Shown here: positions 28,222-38,181 of the stretch, in pieces
Layout: every line of letters starts with the position of its first letter
Numbering within the stretch: position 1 is the first letter of the stretch
NCBI GenBank assembly: GCA_902768805.1
Contig: CACXMX010000009.1
Coordinates: forward strand, 1-61,508
Length of the DNA: 61,508 nucleotides
Source: Oscillospiraceae bacterium
GTDB taxonomy: Bacteria > Bacillota > Clostridia > Oscillospirales > Oscillospiraceae
Direction: 5' to 3'
Notes under the pieces: generated by a model
Told to the model about the DNA's origin: nothing
The model's database searches: none
The model's input: only the letters and a program-made list of their open reading frames with translations
Made by a program: the position numbers and the translations under genes

Positions 28222-29661
28222 TTATACGTCGATACGGGCGTCCACGCCCGGTACGTCTTTGTTGTTTTCCAGCATAGGCCGGACCTCCTCAGCCAGAAAC
28301 CGCTCGCACTGCGCTTGCGCCATGCCGGTAAAGGAGGAGGGGTCCATGAGCGCAGCAAGTTCTTCTTCCGAGAGGGAGAAAGCTTTGTCCGAGCGGATCC
28401 GTTCGATAAGGTCGTTTTCCTTTCCGTAAAGCTTGACCTGCTCCGCGGCCAGACGTGAGTGCGTGCGGATGCGCTCGTGGAGCTCCTGCCGGTCCGCGCT
28501 TTTGTTTTTTACGCAGTACATCAGGATGTTTTCCGTGGCCATGAAGGGCAGCTCTTCGCGCAGGTGCTTTTCGCAAACGGAGGGGTAGACCTGCAGCCCG
28601 CGCGCGACGTTGATCATCAGATTGAGCGCCGCGTCCGCGGCGAGAAACGCCTCGGGGATGCACAGCCTTCGGTTTGCAGAGTCGTCCAGCGTCCTCTCCA
28701 GCCACTGGCTCGCGGCGGTGACGGCGGGGTTCTGGCTCTGCGCGATCACATATCGGGAAAGGGAGGCGATGCGCTCGCAGCGCATGGGATTGCGCTTGTA
28801 GGCCATGGCCGAGGAGCCGATCTGTCCGCTCTCCGCGGGCTCGTCGAGCTCCTTTTCGTGGCACAGAAGACGCACGTCTCCGGCAAATTTGGAGGCGGTC
28901 TGAGCAATTCCCGAGAGGACCTGGAGCACGGCATAGTCCGCCTTGCGGGTGTAGGTCTGCCCGCTGACGTCCTGACAGCGGTCAAAACCCATGCCTTTCA
29001 CGATCATCTCCTCGAGCCGGAGCACCTTGCCCGCGTCCCCGTCGAACAGCTCGAGGAAGCCGGCGGCCGTGCCGGTCGCGCCTTTGCAGCCCAGCGGACG
29101 CAGCTCGGCGAGCTGAAAGTCCAGCTGGCGAATATCGAACAGAAGATCGTTGAGCCAAAGACAGGCGCGCTTTCCCACCGTGGTCGGCTGGGCCGCCTGA
29201 AAATGCGTGTAGGCCAGCGCGCTCTGACCTTTCCAGCGCTCCGCAAAGGAAGCGAGAGCCTCCGCGGCGTTCATAAGCAGCCGCCGGATATGCCGGAGCC
29301 CGTCGCGCATATTCAGGATATCCGTATTGTCGCCCACATAGCAGCTTGTGGCGCCAAGGTGGATGATGGGGCGCGCCGCGGGGCAGAGATCCCCGAAAGC
29401 GAGCACATGAGCCATCACATCGTGACGGACTTTATGCTCATAGCGCTCCGCGGCCTCATAGTCGATATCCGTCAGATGCGCGCGCATCTCGCCGAGCTGT
29501 TCGTCGGTGATGGGCAGACCCAGCGCCTGCTCGCTTTCGGCAAGCAGCAGCCACAGCCGCCGCCAGGTTGAGAATTTGCGGTCGTCGGAAAAAATACGCT
29601 TCATCTCCTCGTCGGCGTATCGGCCGCACAGGGGATTGTCATAAAACTCATGCACAGGCAT
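28222..29661 (-). CDS. purB: Adenylosuccinate lyase
   Basis: Releases fumarate from both SAICAR and adenylosuccinate, so it works after PurC and PurA, both in this cluster. Signature SSAMAYKRNPMRCERI is present and the length is 479 residues. The ATG at 29661 overlaps the upstream stop as TGATG. GGAGG is only three bases ahead of it, so a TTG one codon earlier or a GTG two codons later may share initiation. Confidence 0.95.
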   Translation of the reverse strand: MPVHEFYDNPLCGRYADEEMKRIFSDDRKFSTWRRLWLLLAESEQALGLPITDEQLGEMRAHLTDIDYEAAERYEHKVRHDVMAHVLAFGDLCPAARPIIHLGATSCYVGDNTDILNMRDGLRHIRRLLMNAAEALASFAERWKGQSALAYTHFQAAQPTTVGKRACLWLNDLLFDIRQLDFQLAELRPLGCKGATGTAAGFLELFDGDAGKVLRLEEMIVKGMGFDRCQDVSGQTYTRKADYAVLQVLSGIAQTASKFAGDVRLLCHEKELDEPAESGQIGSSAMAYKRNPMRCERIASLSRYVIAQSQNPAVTAASQWLERTLDDSANRRLCIPEAFLAADAALNLMINVARGLQVYPSVCEKHLREELPFMATENILMYCVKNKSADRQELHERIRTHSRLAAEQVKLYGKENDLIERIRSDKAFSLSEEELAALMDPSSFTGMAQAQCERFLAEEVRPMLENNKDVPGVDARIDV

Positions 29662-32246
29662 CAACCTCCTTTTTTATCCGCGGCGATGAGAAAATGCCCG
29701 GATATCATATCGTAGTACAGAGAAACGCCGCAGCCTGACGTTTCCATCACGTGAAAGATCCCGCTCAGCCGCTCGTCCGCCGAATACTCCGTAAAGCTCC
29801 GGCCTGCGCCGAGAATGGCTTCCGGGGAGAAGGCGAGAGTCGTTCCGTCCCGGAACACGGCTGTATACAGAATTCCCGCTTCCACCAGGTCCTGGAAGAA
29901 ATGGCTGCCGTAGCTGAGCTCGGGGACATATCCCGCCTCGGTCTCGGACACTTCTATGACGGTGTTGAATTCGCTGATGTCCGCGAAAGAGGATGGCACT
30001 CCCAGCTCCGGAGAAGAGGTGCCTATGCGCCCGGGTGTGATGAGGACCATGCGCTTGTCCTGCCCGCGGAAATGCCAGTTCACGGCACTCAGCGCGTCCC
30101 GTATCCTGTATTTGTCCGCGTAGGGCATCCGGTAATAGGCGACGGCGTCGATATAAACGATCACATCCACGCCAAACGATCTGGAAAAACCCATGGAAAC
30201 GCCGACAGTCTCCGAGAGCGTATCGCCCCGTTCCTCCGGAAGCGGGAGGCGGACGGATCCTCCCTCGGCCGTCTGCGTCAGAGGACGGCACTGCAGCAGA
30301 TCAATGAGATACCCGCCCTCCGGCGAGAAGTTGATGGTGTATTCTATATCCACCGGATGGTCGTATTCCGTCTGCAGAAGCTCCAGGATATCGCTCATGT
30401 CCGACATGAGCGCTTTGTTGCCGACGACTCCGTCGCACGATACGAAAAGGATGTTCTTCCATTGGCCCCGATCCCGGTAATCCCTCTCCGCTTCGGTATC
30501 GTGAGAGTAGAGCAGGCGCCGCTGATACGGCGGAAGGACGGACTGGAGCTTCTCCGCGCCGACGCTTTCCACCGTACCGGAGGAAAGATCGATCAGATCG
30601 ATCAGCCGCTGAGAATAGCGATGCCTGTCGCCGGTGGAGGAAGAAAGCATACGATTCGGATTATCCGGAGCAACGATTCGCGGATAAGAACCGGTCCTGC
30701 GGTCTACGGCCGCTGTCCCAAGTCCGGCGACCAGGCGAAGCATTCCTTTTGACGCGCTCCCGCCGCCCGTGTGATAGGGGCTGATCGAATAGCCAACGCC
30801 GGCGGCGCAGGGCAGGAACAGATCCCCGCATCGGGAACCGGACACCCTCTGCACCAGAAGCCCCATCTGCTCATCAAGCTGTTCCAGTCCGCGCCTGCGC
30901 CGGTAATCCAGCGCGGACAGGCCCACGGTGCTGGCGTAGACGGTTCGGACGGCCTGCTCAAATTCGGCCAGCCTTTCCTCGGACGATCCCTGGCAGGCGC
31001 AGAATACGGATTCATATTTGCCCGCGAAGGCATTCCCGAACCCGTCCTCCAGAATGGAACTGGAACGCACGATGACCGGATCTCCTCCGAAGTAGTCCAG
31101 CAGCTGCAGAAACGAGTCCTCGATGCCCGGAGAAAAACGCCCTTCCATGATCTGCCGGGAGACCTCGTCCGCCAGCGCGAAATACCCGTCCTCGGTCTTC
31201 TGCCGAAGCTTGAGGTCCCAGAACCCGTTGTCCACGATATACGAGTAGAATACGTCGGAGCCTATATAAAACGAATCATGGGGCTCTATCCGCTCGAATA
31301 TGTCCGGACGCAGGTTTTCCGTGATTTTTCTTGAAAGGAGCATCCCGCAGGCCTTGCCTCCGATCATGCCCGTGCCGACCATCCGGGAATGGACCTCAAA
31401 ATAGTCCGGGGGCCCGAAATGCCGCCGGATCAAGGATCGAAGACGCTCGTCGCGCGTGAGCATGATGTCGCAGATCCTGCCGCATTCCTCCGTGACGTCC
31501 AGCCCGTTCTCGTATTTCAGCCTGGTGCTTCTGAAAAAGCGCTCCCAGCTGTCCATGCTGCGGCTGTCTCCTGCGCTCTCCGCCTGATTCAGCTCGCGGT
31601 AGAACCGACTGATCTCCAATCCCTCGGAAAGGGAGCGAAATGATCCGCTCGCGGGCGAAAACAGGTGCGGACCGAACATGGCGGGCCCCGTTCGCTCCCA
31701 GACCTTGACCGGACGCACATACAGGTCGCCGCCGCCGGCGGGATAGACATCCAGAAACAGCTGTGTGGTTTCCCGAATCTTGGCAATGGCCTCGGAGGAA
31801 TGGCGGCCGCGGAGTACGGGAAAATAAGCGACGGTGTCCAGCGTAAAGAGAAACGGACAGGTCAGACGGAAAAAGTTGCCCATCATCAGGTCCGTTGCCC
31901 ATGCTTCCTCCAGCTCGGACAGGCAGTCGAACACATAAAAAGCGTCTCTGCCCTCCCGTTCGATCAGCTCATGGATGCGGATCGTAAAAGTCTCGAACAA
32001 ATGAGAAAGCTTTACCGGAACGATACGCAGCCCTTCCGCGGGTTCCAGAATGGGCTCGTGATCCGCAAAGCGAATATACAGCAGATTCCGGCCGTCCCGG
32101 ATCGCCCGGGCGGCGAAAGCGCGCGCAAACACACGATATTCGTCCAGAGACGACACCTGCCACACGACATTGTCACCCATGCGTATATTGTCCAGCGCCG
32201 GATCCATCTCGGGGATACCCGACAAAATCCTGTCGAAGGCAGCCAC
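29661..32246 (-). CDS. Uncharacterised PEP/pyruvate-binding domain protein with KaiC-like N-terminus
   Basis: 861 residues, function unknown. Residues 1-210 resemble a RecA/KaiC fold (FDRILSGIPEMDPALDNI, AFYVFDCLSELEEAW) without a Walker A loop. Residues about 290-640 are a complete ATP-grasp PEP/pyruvate-binding domain: MIGGKACGMLLSRK, DPVIVRSSSILEDGFGN, FAGKYESVF, and a closing LLQCRPLT. About 200 residues follow (VLITPGRIGTSSPELGVP, YGSHFFQDLVEAGILY). The swivelling phosphohistidine domain and PEP-synthase TIM barrel are missing, so it is not a PEP synthase. Start GTG at 32246 sits eight bases after AAAGGAG. It lies between gltD and purB, with coupled translation to purB. Confidence 0.8.
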   Translation of the reverse strand: MAAFDRILSGIPEMDPALDNIRMGDNVVWQVSSLDEYRVFARAFAARAIRDGRNLLYIRFADHEPILEPAEGLRIVPVKLSHLFETFTIRIHELIEREGRDAFYVFDCLSELEEAWATDLMMGNFFRLTCPFLFTLDTVAYFPVLRGRHSSEAIAKIRETTQLFLDVYPAGGGDLYVRPVKVWERTGPAMFGPHLFSPASGSFRSLSEGLEISRFYRELNQAESAGDSRSMDSWERFFRSTRLKYENGLDVTEECGRICDIMLTRDERLRSLIRRHFGPPDYFEVHSRMVGTGMIGGKACGMLLSRKITENLRPDIFERIEPHDSFYIGSDVFYSYIVDNGFWDLKLRQKTEDGYFALADEVSRQIMEGRFSPGIEDSFLQLLDYFGGDPVIVRSSSILEDGFGNAFAGKYESVFCACQGSSEERLAEFEQAVRTVYASTVGLSALDYRRRRGLEQLDEQMGLLVQRVSGSRCGDLFLPCAAGVGYSISPYHTGGGSASKGMLRLVAGLGTAAVDRRTGSYPRIVAPDNPNRMLSSSTGDRHRYSQRLIDLIDLSSGTVESVGAEKLQSVLPPYQRRLLYSHDTEAERDYRDRGQWKNILFVSCDGVVGNKALMSDMSDILELLQTEYDHPVDIEYTINFSPEGGYLIDLLQCRPLTQTAEGGSVRLPLPEERGDTLSETVGVSMGFSRSFGVDVIVYIDAVAYYRMPYADKYRIRDALSAVNWHFRGQDKRMVLITPGRIGTSSPELGVPSSFADISEFNTVIEVSETEAGYVPELSYGSHFFQDLVEAGILYTAVFRDGTTLAFSPEAILGAGRSFTEYSADERLSGIFHVMETSGCGVSLYYDMISGHFLIAADKKGG

Positions 32247-32271
32247 GCCGATCACTCCTTTCCGGATCGAT

Positions 32272-33660
32272 TTACAGATTGGTGTATCCTTCCAGTTCGC
32301 GGTCCACGATCCGGGCGCAGGCCCGGCCCTCCGCGATGGCCCAAACCACCAGCGAAGCGCCCCTGCGCATGTCCCCGCAGGCGAAGACCTTCGGATCGGC
32401 AGTGCGGTACCGTTCGTCTCCGAGAAGGCCTCTCTCGTCCGTTTCCAGGCCGAAGGCCGCGGCGGTCTCCGGTTCGGCGCCGGAGAAGCCGGTGGCCGTC
32501 AGCAGCAGGTCGGCGCCGATCTCCTGTTCCGTGCCGTCCGTCAGAACGATCAGAGAACTCAGGCTCCCGTCCTCGTCCGCGACCACCTTCCGCACGGTCG
32601 TGCCGTACCGGCGGGGGTCGCAGCCGAAGAGGGCGGCGGCCTCCTCCTGCCCGTAATCGGTCTTTTCCCCATCGGCGGGATAGGGCCATATTCTCTCCGT
32701 TTTTTCCCGTTTCGGTTTCCGCACCAGCTGCGTAACGGACGCGGCACCCTGCCGCAGGGCGGTGGCCACGCAGTCGGTGGCCGTGTCTCCGTTGCCCACC
32801 ACCACCACGCGCAGACCCCGGGCGTCCAGCGGGTTCCCGGCGCCGTCCAGAAGAGAGCGGGTCGCCGCGCTCAGATATTCCAGCGCGGAAACCACACCGC
32901 GCGCTCCCATCGTATCCACACCGAGAGAACGCTCTCTGCGCGCTCCGCAGCAAAGGATCACCGCGTCGTATTCCGCCTTCAGCTCTTCGGGAGATATATC
33001 CTTACCCACCGATGTCCCGCAGACAAAGCGTATCCCTTCCGCTTCCATTTTTGCGATCCGCCGCAGGATCACGGCCTTGTCCAGCTTCATATTGGGGATG
33101 CCGTACATCAGCAGTCCGCCCGGCCGGTCGTCGCGTTCAAAGACCGTCACGCTGTGACCGCGGCGGTTGAGCTGCTGTGCCGCGGCGAGGCCCGCGGGCC
33201 CGGAGCCTACGACCGCCACACGCTTTCCCGTACGCACCAGAGGGGGCTCCGGCTTCATCAGACCGGAAGCCCAGGCGTTTTCAATAACGGCCAGCTCATT
33301 GTCCCGTATGGTCACGGCCTCGCCGTAAAGAGAGCACACGCACGCGTTCTCGCACAGGGCGGGGCAGACCCTTCCCGTGAACTCCGGAAAATCGTTGGTT
33401 TTCAGCAGACGGCGCAGGGCGTATTCCATGTTGCGCGCGGAGATCTCATCGTTCCATTCGGGGATCAGGTTGCGGAGCGGACAGCCGTAATCCGACTGGC
33501 AGAACGGCACTCCGCAGTTCATGCACCGGGCGCCCTGCTCCGTGCGGGTTTCGGCGCCGGGCTCTGTGTGAAACTCACCAAAGCCGCTTATCCGTTCCCG
33601 CGCGGGGACGGCGGGACGATCGACGCGCGCGTATTCGAGAAATCCGGTTGGTTTTCCCAT
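32272..33660 (-). CDS. gltD: Glutamate synthase small subunit
   Basis: NAD(P)H- and FAD-dependent partner of GltB, feeding electrons for glutamate formation from glutamine and 2-oxoglutarate. The 462 residues begin with cysteine motifs for Fe-S clusters (CMNCGVPFC, CPALCENACVC), then the FAD loop VGSGPAGLAAAQQL and NADPH loop VVVGNGDTATDC. Two bases separate it from gltB. GGGAGGAGAGG precedes the ATG. Confidence 0.95.
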   Translation of the reverse strand: MGKPTGFLEYARVDRPAVPARERISGFGEFHTEPGAETRTEQGARCMNCGVPFCQSDYGCPLRNLIPEWNDEISARNMEYALRRLLKTNDFPEFTGRVCPALCENACVCSLYGEAVTIRDNELAVIENAWASGLMKPEPPLVRTGKRVAVVGSGPAGLAAAQQLNRRGHSVTVFERDDRPGGLLMYGIPNMKLDKAVILRRIAKMEAEGIRFVCGTSVGKDISPEELKAEYDAVILCCGARRERSLGVDTMGARGVVSALEYLSAATRSLLDGAGNPLDARGLRVVVVGNGDTATDCVATALRQGAASVTQLVRKPKREKTERIWPYPADGEKTDYGQEEAAALFGCDPRRYGTTVRKVVADEDGSLSSLIVLTDGTEQEIGADLLLTATGFSGAEPETAAAFGLETDERGLLGDERYRTADPKVFACGDMRRGASLVVWAIAEGRACARIVDRELEGYTNL

Positions 33661-33662
33661 AT

Positions 33663-36600
33663 TTACCTCTCCTCCCGCTGAATGGCGCTGAAGGCTTCCA
33701 GCTCCGCCTGCTCACGCGGCAGGCCCCGCTCCTCCAGCTGCAGTATGGCCGTACGCATGCGGCGGAAATCGTTGGGAAGGATCTTTTTGAACAGAGGCAG
33801 CGTCTCTTCCCAGTTTTCGAGTACGGTCCGGCCCCGGGGCGAGCCGGTCTCGGCCACATGACGGACGATCAGCTCACGCAGCTCCGCGGCATCGGCCTTC
33901 TCCGTGACGGCGCTCATGGTCACGAGATCCTTGTTGATCAGCCGGTAAAGTTCATGCCTCTCGTCGAGCACGTAAGCGGTCCCTCCGGACATGCCCGCGG
34001 CGAAGTTCTTTCCCACGGGCCCGAGGATCACCGCGGTGCCTCCGGTCATGTATTCACAGCCGTGGTCGCCCACGCCTTCCACGCCGTTTATATACGCCTC
34101 GCCGCCGGTGGCGCCGTACAGAGCGACGTTGCCCACGATGATGTTTTCCCCGGGATTGATGACGCTCTCTTCGCTCGGACGGAGCACGAGCTTCCCGCCG
34201 GACAGACCCTTTCCGAAATAGTCGTTGCTGTCTCCGGTCAGGCGTATCGTCATCCCCTTGGGGATAAACGCGCCGAAGGACTGACCGCCTCCGCCGCGGG
34301 CCTTTACGGTGACGGTGTCGTCAGGGAGCGGGGAGGAGCGGCGCCGGGTGATCTCGGAGCCGAGGATCGTGCCGAAGGTCCTGTCCACGCTGGATACGGG
34401 GATCTCCACGGTCTTGGGAACACCCGTGCGGATCGTCTCCTCGAACGCGGGCAGCAACACGCGCAGATCCGCTGTTTTTTCCAGCGCGAAGTCATAGACC
34501 GCTTCGCTTCGGAAATGGACGGGCGCGTCGACGCCGTTGTCCAGCAGAGCGGAGATCGACACCGTACCCAGACGCGGCCCGGAGACGTCCTCGCGCCGCT
34601 TGAGAAGACTGCGTCTGCCTACCAGCTCCTCCACCGTGCGCACACCCAGCCGCGCCATGATGCCTCGCAGCTCCTCTGCCACGAAAAGCATGAAGTTCAT
34701 CACATATTCCGGTTTCCCGCGGAATCGGCAGCGAAGAGCGGGATTCTGGGTCGCAACGCCCGCCGGGCAGGTGTCCAGATTGCACACACGCATCATCACG
34801 CAGCCCAGACAGATGAGGGGGGCCGTGGCGAAGCCGAATTCTTCGGCGCCGAGGATCGCGGCGACCGCCACGTCCCGCCCGGTGAGCAGCTTGCCGTCCG
34901 TCTCCAGGATCACGCGCTCTCTCAGTCCGTTTTCGATCAGCGTTCGGTGGGCCTCCGCCAGCCCAAGTTCCCAGGGGAGCCCCGCGTTGTGGATGGAGTT
35001 GCGCGGAGCGGCGCCCGTTCCTCCGTCGTAGCCGGAGATCAGCACCACCTGCGCGCCGGCCTTGGCCACGCCGGAGGCAATGGTCCCAACTCCGGCCTCG
35101 GAAACCAGCTTCACGCTGATGCGCGCGTCGCGATTGGCGTTTTTCAGATCGTAAATGAGCTGGGCCAGGTCCTCAATGGAATAGATGTCGTGGTGGGGCG
35201 GGGGACTGATCAGGCTCACGCCCGGCGTGGAATACCGGGTCCTGGCGATCCAGGGGTATACCTTCTTTCCGGGGAGCTGTCCGCCCTCGCCCGGCTTCGC
35301 CCCCTGAGCCATTTTGATCTGGATCTCCCTGGCAGAGCAGAGGTATTCGCCGGTAACGCCGAAGCGTCCGGAGGCCACCTGCTTGATGGCGCTGTTCTTT
35401 TCCGTGCCGAAGCGCTCGGGGATCTCGCCGCCCTCGCCCGAGTTGGACTTTCCGCCCAGCCGGTTCATGGCGATCGCCAGGCACTCGTGCGCCTCAAGAG
35501 AGATGGAGCCGTAGGACATGGCTCCGGTCTTGAAGCGGCGCACGATGGAATCCGCGCTCTCGACCTCGTCGATGGGGATCCCGCCGCTTTCGGGCCAGTT
35601 GAAATCCAGCAGTGCCCGGAGGGTCTGCGGGGCGCGTTCCTCGTTGACGCGGCGGGAATAGGCCATGAATTTCTCAAAGCTGCCCTCCCGCACGGCCTCC
35701 TGCAGCGTGACGATGGTGCGCGCGTCGAAAAGGTGGCGCTCGGTGCGCTCTCCCTCGCGCAGCTTGTGGTATCCCACGCTGTCGAGCGTTGTGTCCACGC
35801 CCAGCCCCAGGGGATCGAAGGCGTGATTATGATGGAACTCCACCGCGTGCTGCATCTCCTCCAGGCCGATGCCGCCCACGCGGCTGACGGTATGGGTGAA
35901 GTATTTGTCGATTACGTCCCGGCGGATGCCCACCGCCTCGAAAATCTGCGCCGACTGATAGGACTGAAGCGTGGACACGCCCATTTTGGACGCGATCTTT
36001 ACGATGCCGTGGAGGATCGCGCTGTTGTAATCGTCGATGGCGGTATGGGGGTCCTTGTCCAGAAGACCGAGAGCGATGCTCTCCTCTATGCACTCGTGGG
36101 CGAGATACGGGCACACGGCCCGGGCGCCGTAGCCCAGAAGCAGGGCGAAGTGGTGCACATCCCGGGGCTCGGCGCTCTCGAGAACGATGGATACCGCGGT
36201 GCGCTTTTTCGTGCGGATGAGATACTGCTCCATGGCCGATACGGCCAGGAACGACGGTATGGCCATGTGGTTCTCATCCACGCCGCGGTCGGACAGGATC
36301 ACGATATTGGCGCCCTGCTTATAGGCTTTGTCGCAGGCGATGAACAGCCGCTCCACCGCGCGCTCCAGAGGGGTGTTTTTGTAGTACAGCAGCGACACGG
36401 TCTCCACGTGGAAGCCTTCCCGCTTCATGGACTGGATCTTCATCAGATCCGTCCGGGTGAGGATCGGGTTGTCGATCTGCAGGACGCGGCAGTTCTCGGC
36501 GCGGTCCTCCAGCAGGTTGCCGTCGCGGCCGAGATAGACCGTGGTGTCCGTAACGCATTCCTCGCGGATGGCGTCGATGGGGGGATTCGTGACCTGGGCG

Positions 36601-38141
36601 AACTGCTGCTTGAAGTAATCGAAGAGCGGAGGATAGCGCTGGGACAGCACCGCCAAAGGCACATCCGATCCCATGGCGGCGGTGGCCTCCTGCCCGGTAC
36701 GGGCCATGGGCAGGATGGCATCCTTGACCTGCTCGTGCGTATAGCCGAAGGCGCGGTACAGCCGGTCGCGCATTTCCTGCGAATGACCGGGGACCTTGGC
36801 GTTGGGGATGGGCAGGTCCGAAAGCCGCACCAGATTCTGGTCGAGCCACTCCCCGTAGGGCTGGCGGGAGGCGTAGCGGTCCTTGATCTGCCCGTCCTCG
36901 AGCAGAAGGCCCCGCTTCGTGTCGACCAGCAGCATCTTGCCCGGGCGCAGCCGGTCCTTGCGGATGATGCGCGCTTCGTCGATATCCAGCACTCCGACCT
37001 CTGAGGACAGGATCAGACGGTGGTCGTCTGTGAGATAGTACCGGGAGGGCCTCAGCCCGTTCCGGTCCAGCACGGCGCCGACCAGCTCGCCGTCGGAGAA
37101 GAGGATGGACGCCGGCCCGTCCCAGGGCTCCATCATGGTGGCGTAATACCGATACATGTCCCGCCGCTTCAGGTCGATGGCGCGGTCGTTTTTCCACGGC
37201 TCGGGGATCGTGATCATCATGGCCAGCGGGAGCTCCACGCCGTTCATCACCAGAAACTCTATGGTGTTGTCCAGCATGGCCGAGTCGGAGCCGTCGGCGT
37301 TCACCACCGGGAACACGCGGTCCATGTTTCCCTGCAGTACGGAGGAGGAGAGCGTCTCCTCGCGGGCGAGCATGCGGTCCACATTGCCGCGGATGGTGTT
37401 GATCTCGCCGTTGTGCAGCAGGAAACGGTTGGGATGGGCCCTCTCCCAGGAGGGGGTGGTGTTGGTGGAGAAGCGGGAGTGGACCATGGCGATGGCGGAG
37501 ACGAACTCTTCCGACTGCAGATCGGGATAAAAGCGCCGGAGCTGTCCCACCAGGAACATGCCCTTGTATACGACGGTCCGGGAGGACATGCTCACCACAT
37601 AGGTGTTGTCGTTGGACTGCTCGAACTCGCGTCGGGCCAGGTACAGTCTCCGCTCAAAGGGAAGGCCTCTGACGGCGTCGGGGCTGCGGCCCACGAAGCA
37701 CTGCCGGATACAGGGCATGCAGGAGCGCGCCGTCTCACCCAGAATCTCCGGACGCACGGGCACATCCCGCCATCCCAGGAACGGCAGGCCTTCCTTTCTC
37801 AGGATGACCTCGAACATTTTCTCCGCCTGACGGCGCGGGAGTGTTTCCCGCGGGAAAAAGAACATCCCCACGGCGTAATCCCCCGCCTCGGGCAGCGTGA
37901 TGCCGAGCTCGGCGGCGGCTGTCCTGAAAAAGCTGTGGGGGATCTGCGTCAGGATCCCTACGCCGTCGCCCGTCTCGCCCAGAGCGTCTTTTCCCGCCCG
38001 ATGCTCCAGCTTTTCCACGATACGCAGGGCGTCGTCCACAGTCCGGCGGCTTTTTCGGCCGAGGATGTCCACCACGGCGCCGATCCCGCAGGCGTCGTGT
38101 TCGGTTACATTTCCGTAAGAGATCCACTGTTCGTCGGTCAT
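33663..38141 (-). CDS. gltB: Glutamate synthase large subunit
   Basis: Takes the amide nitrogen of glutamine and adds it to 2-oxoglutarate, giving two glutamates. The 1492 residues carry an N-terminal glutaminase whose nucleophile is the Cys in EHDACGIGAV (residue 18, after a short propeptide). Then come the central domain, the FMN/Fe-S synthase domain (LICLGCVMMRVCNLDTCPAG holds the 3Fe-4S cysteines) and the GXGXG repeat domain (GGTAVILGPVGKNFAAGMSG). Length is normal. AAGGAAAGGA lies upstream of the ATG. Confidence 0.97.
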   Translation of the reverse strand: MTDEQWISYGNVTEHDACGIGAVVDILGRKSRRTVDDALRIVEKLEHRAGKDALGETGDGVGILTQIPHSFFRTAAAELGITLPEAGDYAVGMFFFPRETLPRRQAEKMFEVILRKEGLPFLGWRDVPVRPEILGETARSCMPCIRQCFVGRSPDAVRGLPFERRLYLARREFEQSNDNTYVVSMSSRTVVYKGMFLVGQLRRFYPDLQSEEFVSAIAMVHSRFSTNTTPSWERAHPNRFLLHNGEINTIRGNVDRMLAREETLSSSVLQGNMDRVFPVVNADGSDSAMLDNTIEFLVMNGVELPLAMMITIPEPWKNDRAIDLKRRDMYRYYATMMEPWDGPASILFSDGELVGAVLDRNGLRPSRYYLTDDHRLILSSEVGVLDIDEARIIRKDRLRPGKMLLVDTKRGLLLEDGQIKDRYASRQPYGEWLDQNLVRLSDLPIPNAKVPGHSQEMRDRLYRAFGYTHEQVKDAILPMARTGQEATAAMGSDVPLAVLSQRYPPLFDYFKQQFAQVTNPPIDAIREECVTDTTVYLGRDGNLLEDRAENCRVLQIDNPILTRTDLMKIQSMKREGFHVETVSLLYYKNTPLERAVERLFIACDKAYKQGANIVILSDRGVDENHMAIPSFLAVSAMEQYLIRTKKRTAVSIVLESAEPRDVHHFALLLGYGARAVCPYLAHECIEESIALGLLDKDPHTAIDDYNSAILHGIVKIASKMGVSTLQSYQSAQIFEAVGIRRDVIDKYFTHTVSRVGGIGLEEMQHAVEFHHNHAFDPLGLGVDTTLDSVGYHKLREGERTERHLFDARTIVTLQEAVREGSFEKFMAYSRRVNEERAPQTLRALLDFNWPESGGIPIDEVESADSIVRRFKTGAMSYGSISLEAHECLAIAMNRLGGKSNSGEGGEIPERFGTEKNSAIKQVASGRFGVTGEYLCSAREIQIKMAQGAKPGEGGQLPGKKVYPWIARTRYSTPGVSLISPPPHHDIYSIEDLAQLIYDLKNANRDARISVKLVSEAGVGTIASGVAKAGAQVVLISGYDGGTGAAPRNSIHNAGLPWELGLAEAHRTLIENGLRERVILETDGKLLTGRDVAVAAILGAEEFGFATAPLICLGCVMMRVCNLDTCPAGVATQNPALRCRFRGKPEYVMNFMLFVAEELRGIMARLGVRTVEELVGRRSLLKRREDVSGPRLGTVSISALLDNGVDAPVHFRSEAVYDFALEKTADLRVLLPAFEETIRTGVPKTVEIPVSSVDRTFGTILGSEITRRRSSPLPDDTVTVKARGGGGQSFGAFIPKGMTIRLTGDSNDYFGKGLSGGKLVLRPSEESVINPGENIIVGNVALYGATGGEAYINGVEGVGDHGCEYMTGGTAVILGPVGKNFAAGMSGGTAYVLDERHELYRLINKDLVTMSAVTEKADAAELRELIVRHVAETGSPRGRTVLENWEETLPLFKKILPNDFRRMRTAILQLEERGLPREQAELEAFSAIQREER

Positions 38142-38181
38142 CGTTTCATCCGTCCTTTCCTTCGCTGCGGGGGAAGAGGGT

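Noticed and set aside
29661..32246. Phosphoenolpyruvate synthase
   Set aside because: Only the ATP-grasp PEP/pyruvate-binding domain is present. The phosphohistidine domain and PEP barrel are missing.
33648..37004. A 1118-codon open frame on the plus strand
   Set aside because: It lies wholly opposite gltB, has shadow composition rich in Gly, Ala, Arg and His, and has no ribosome site. It is an artefact of high GC.
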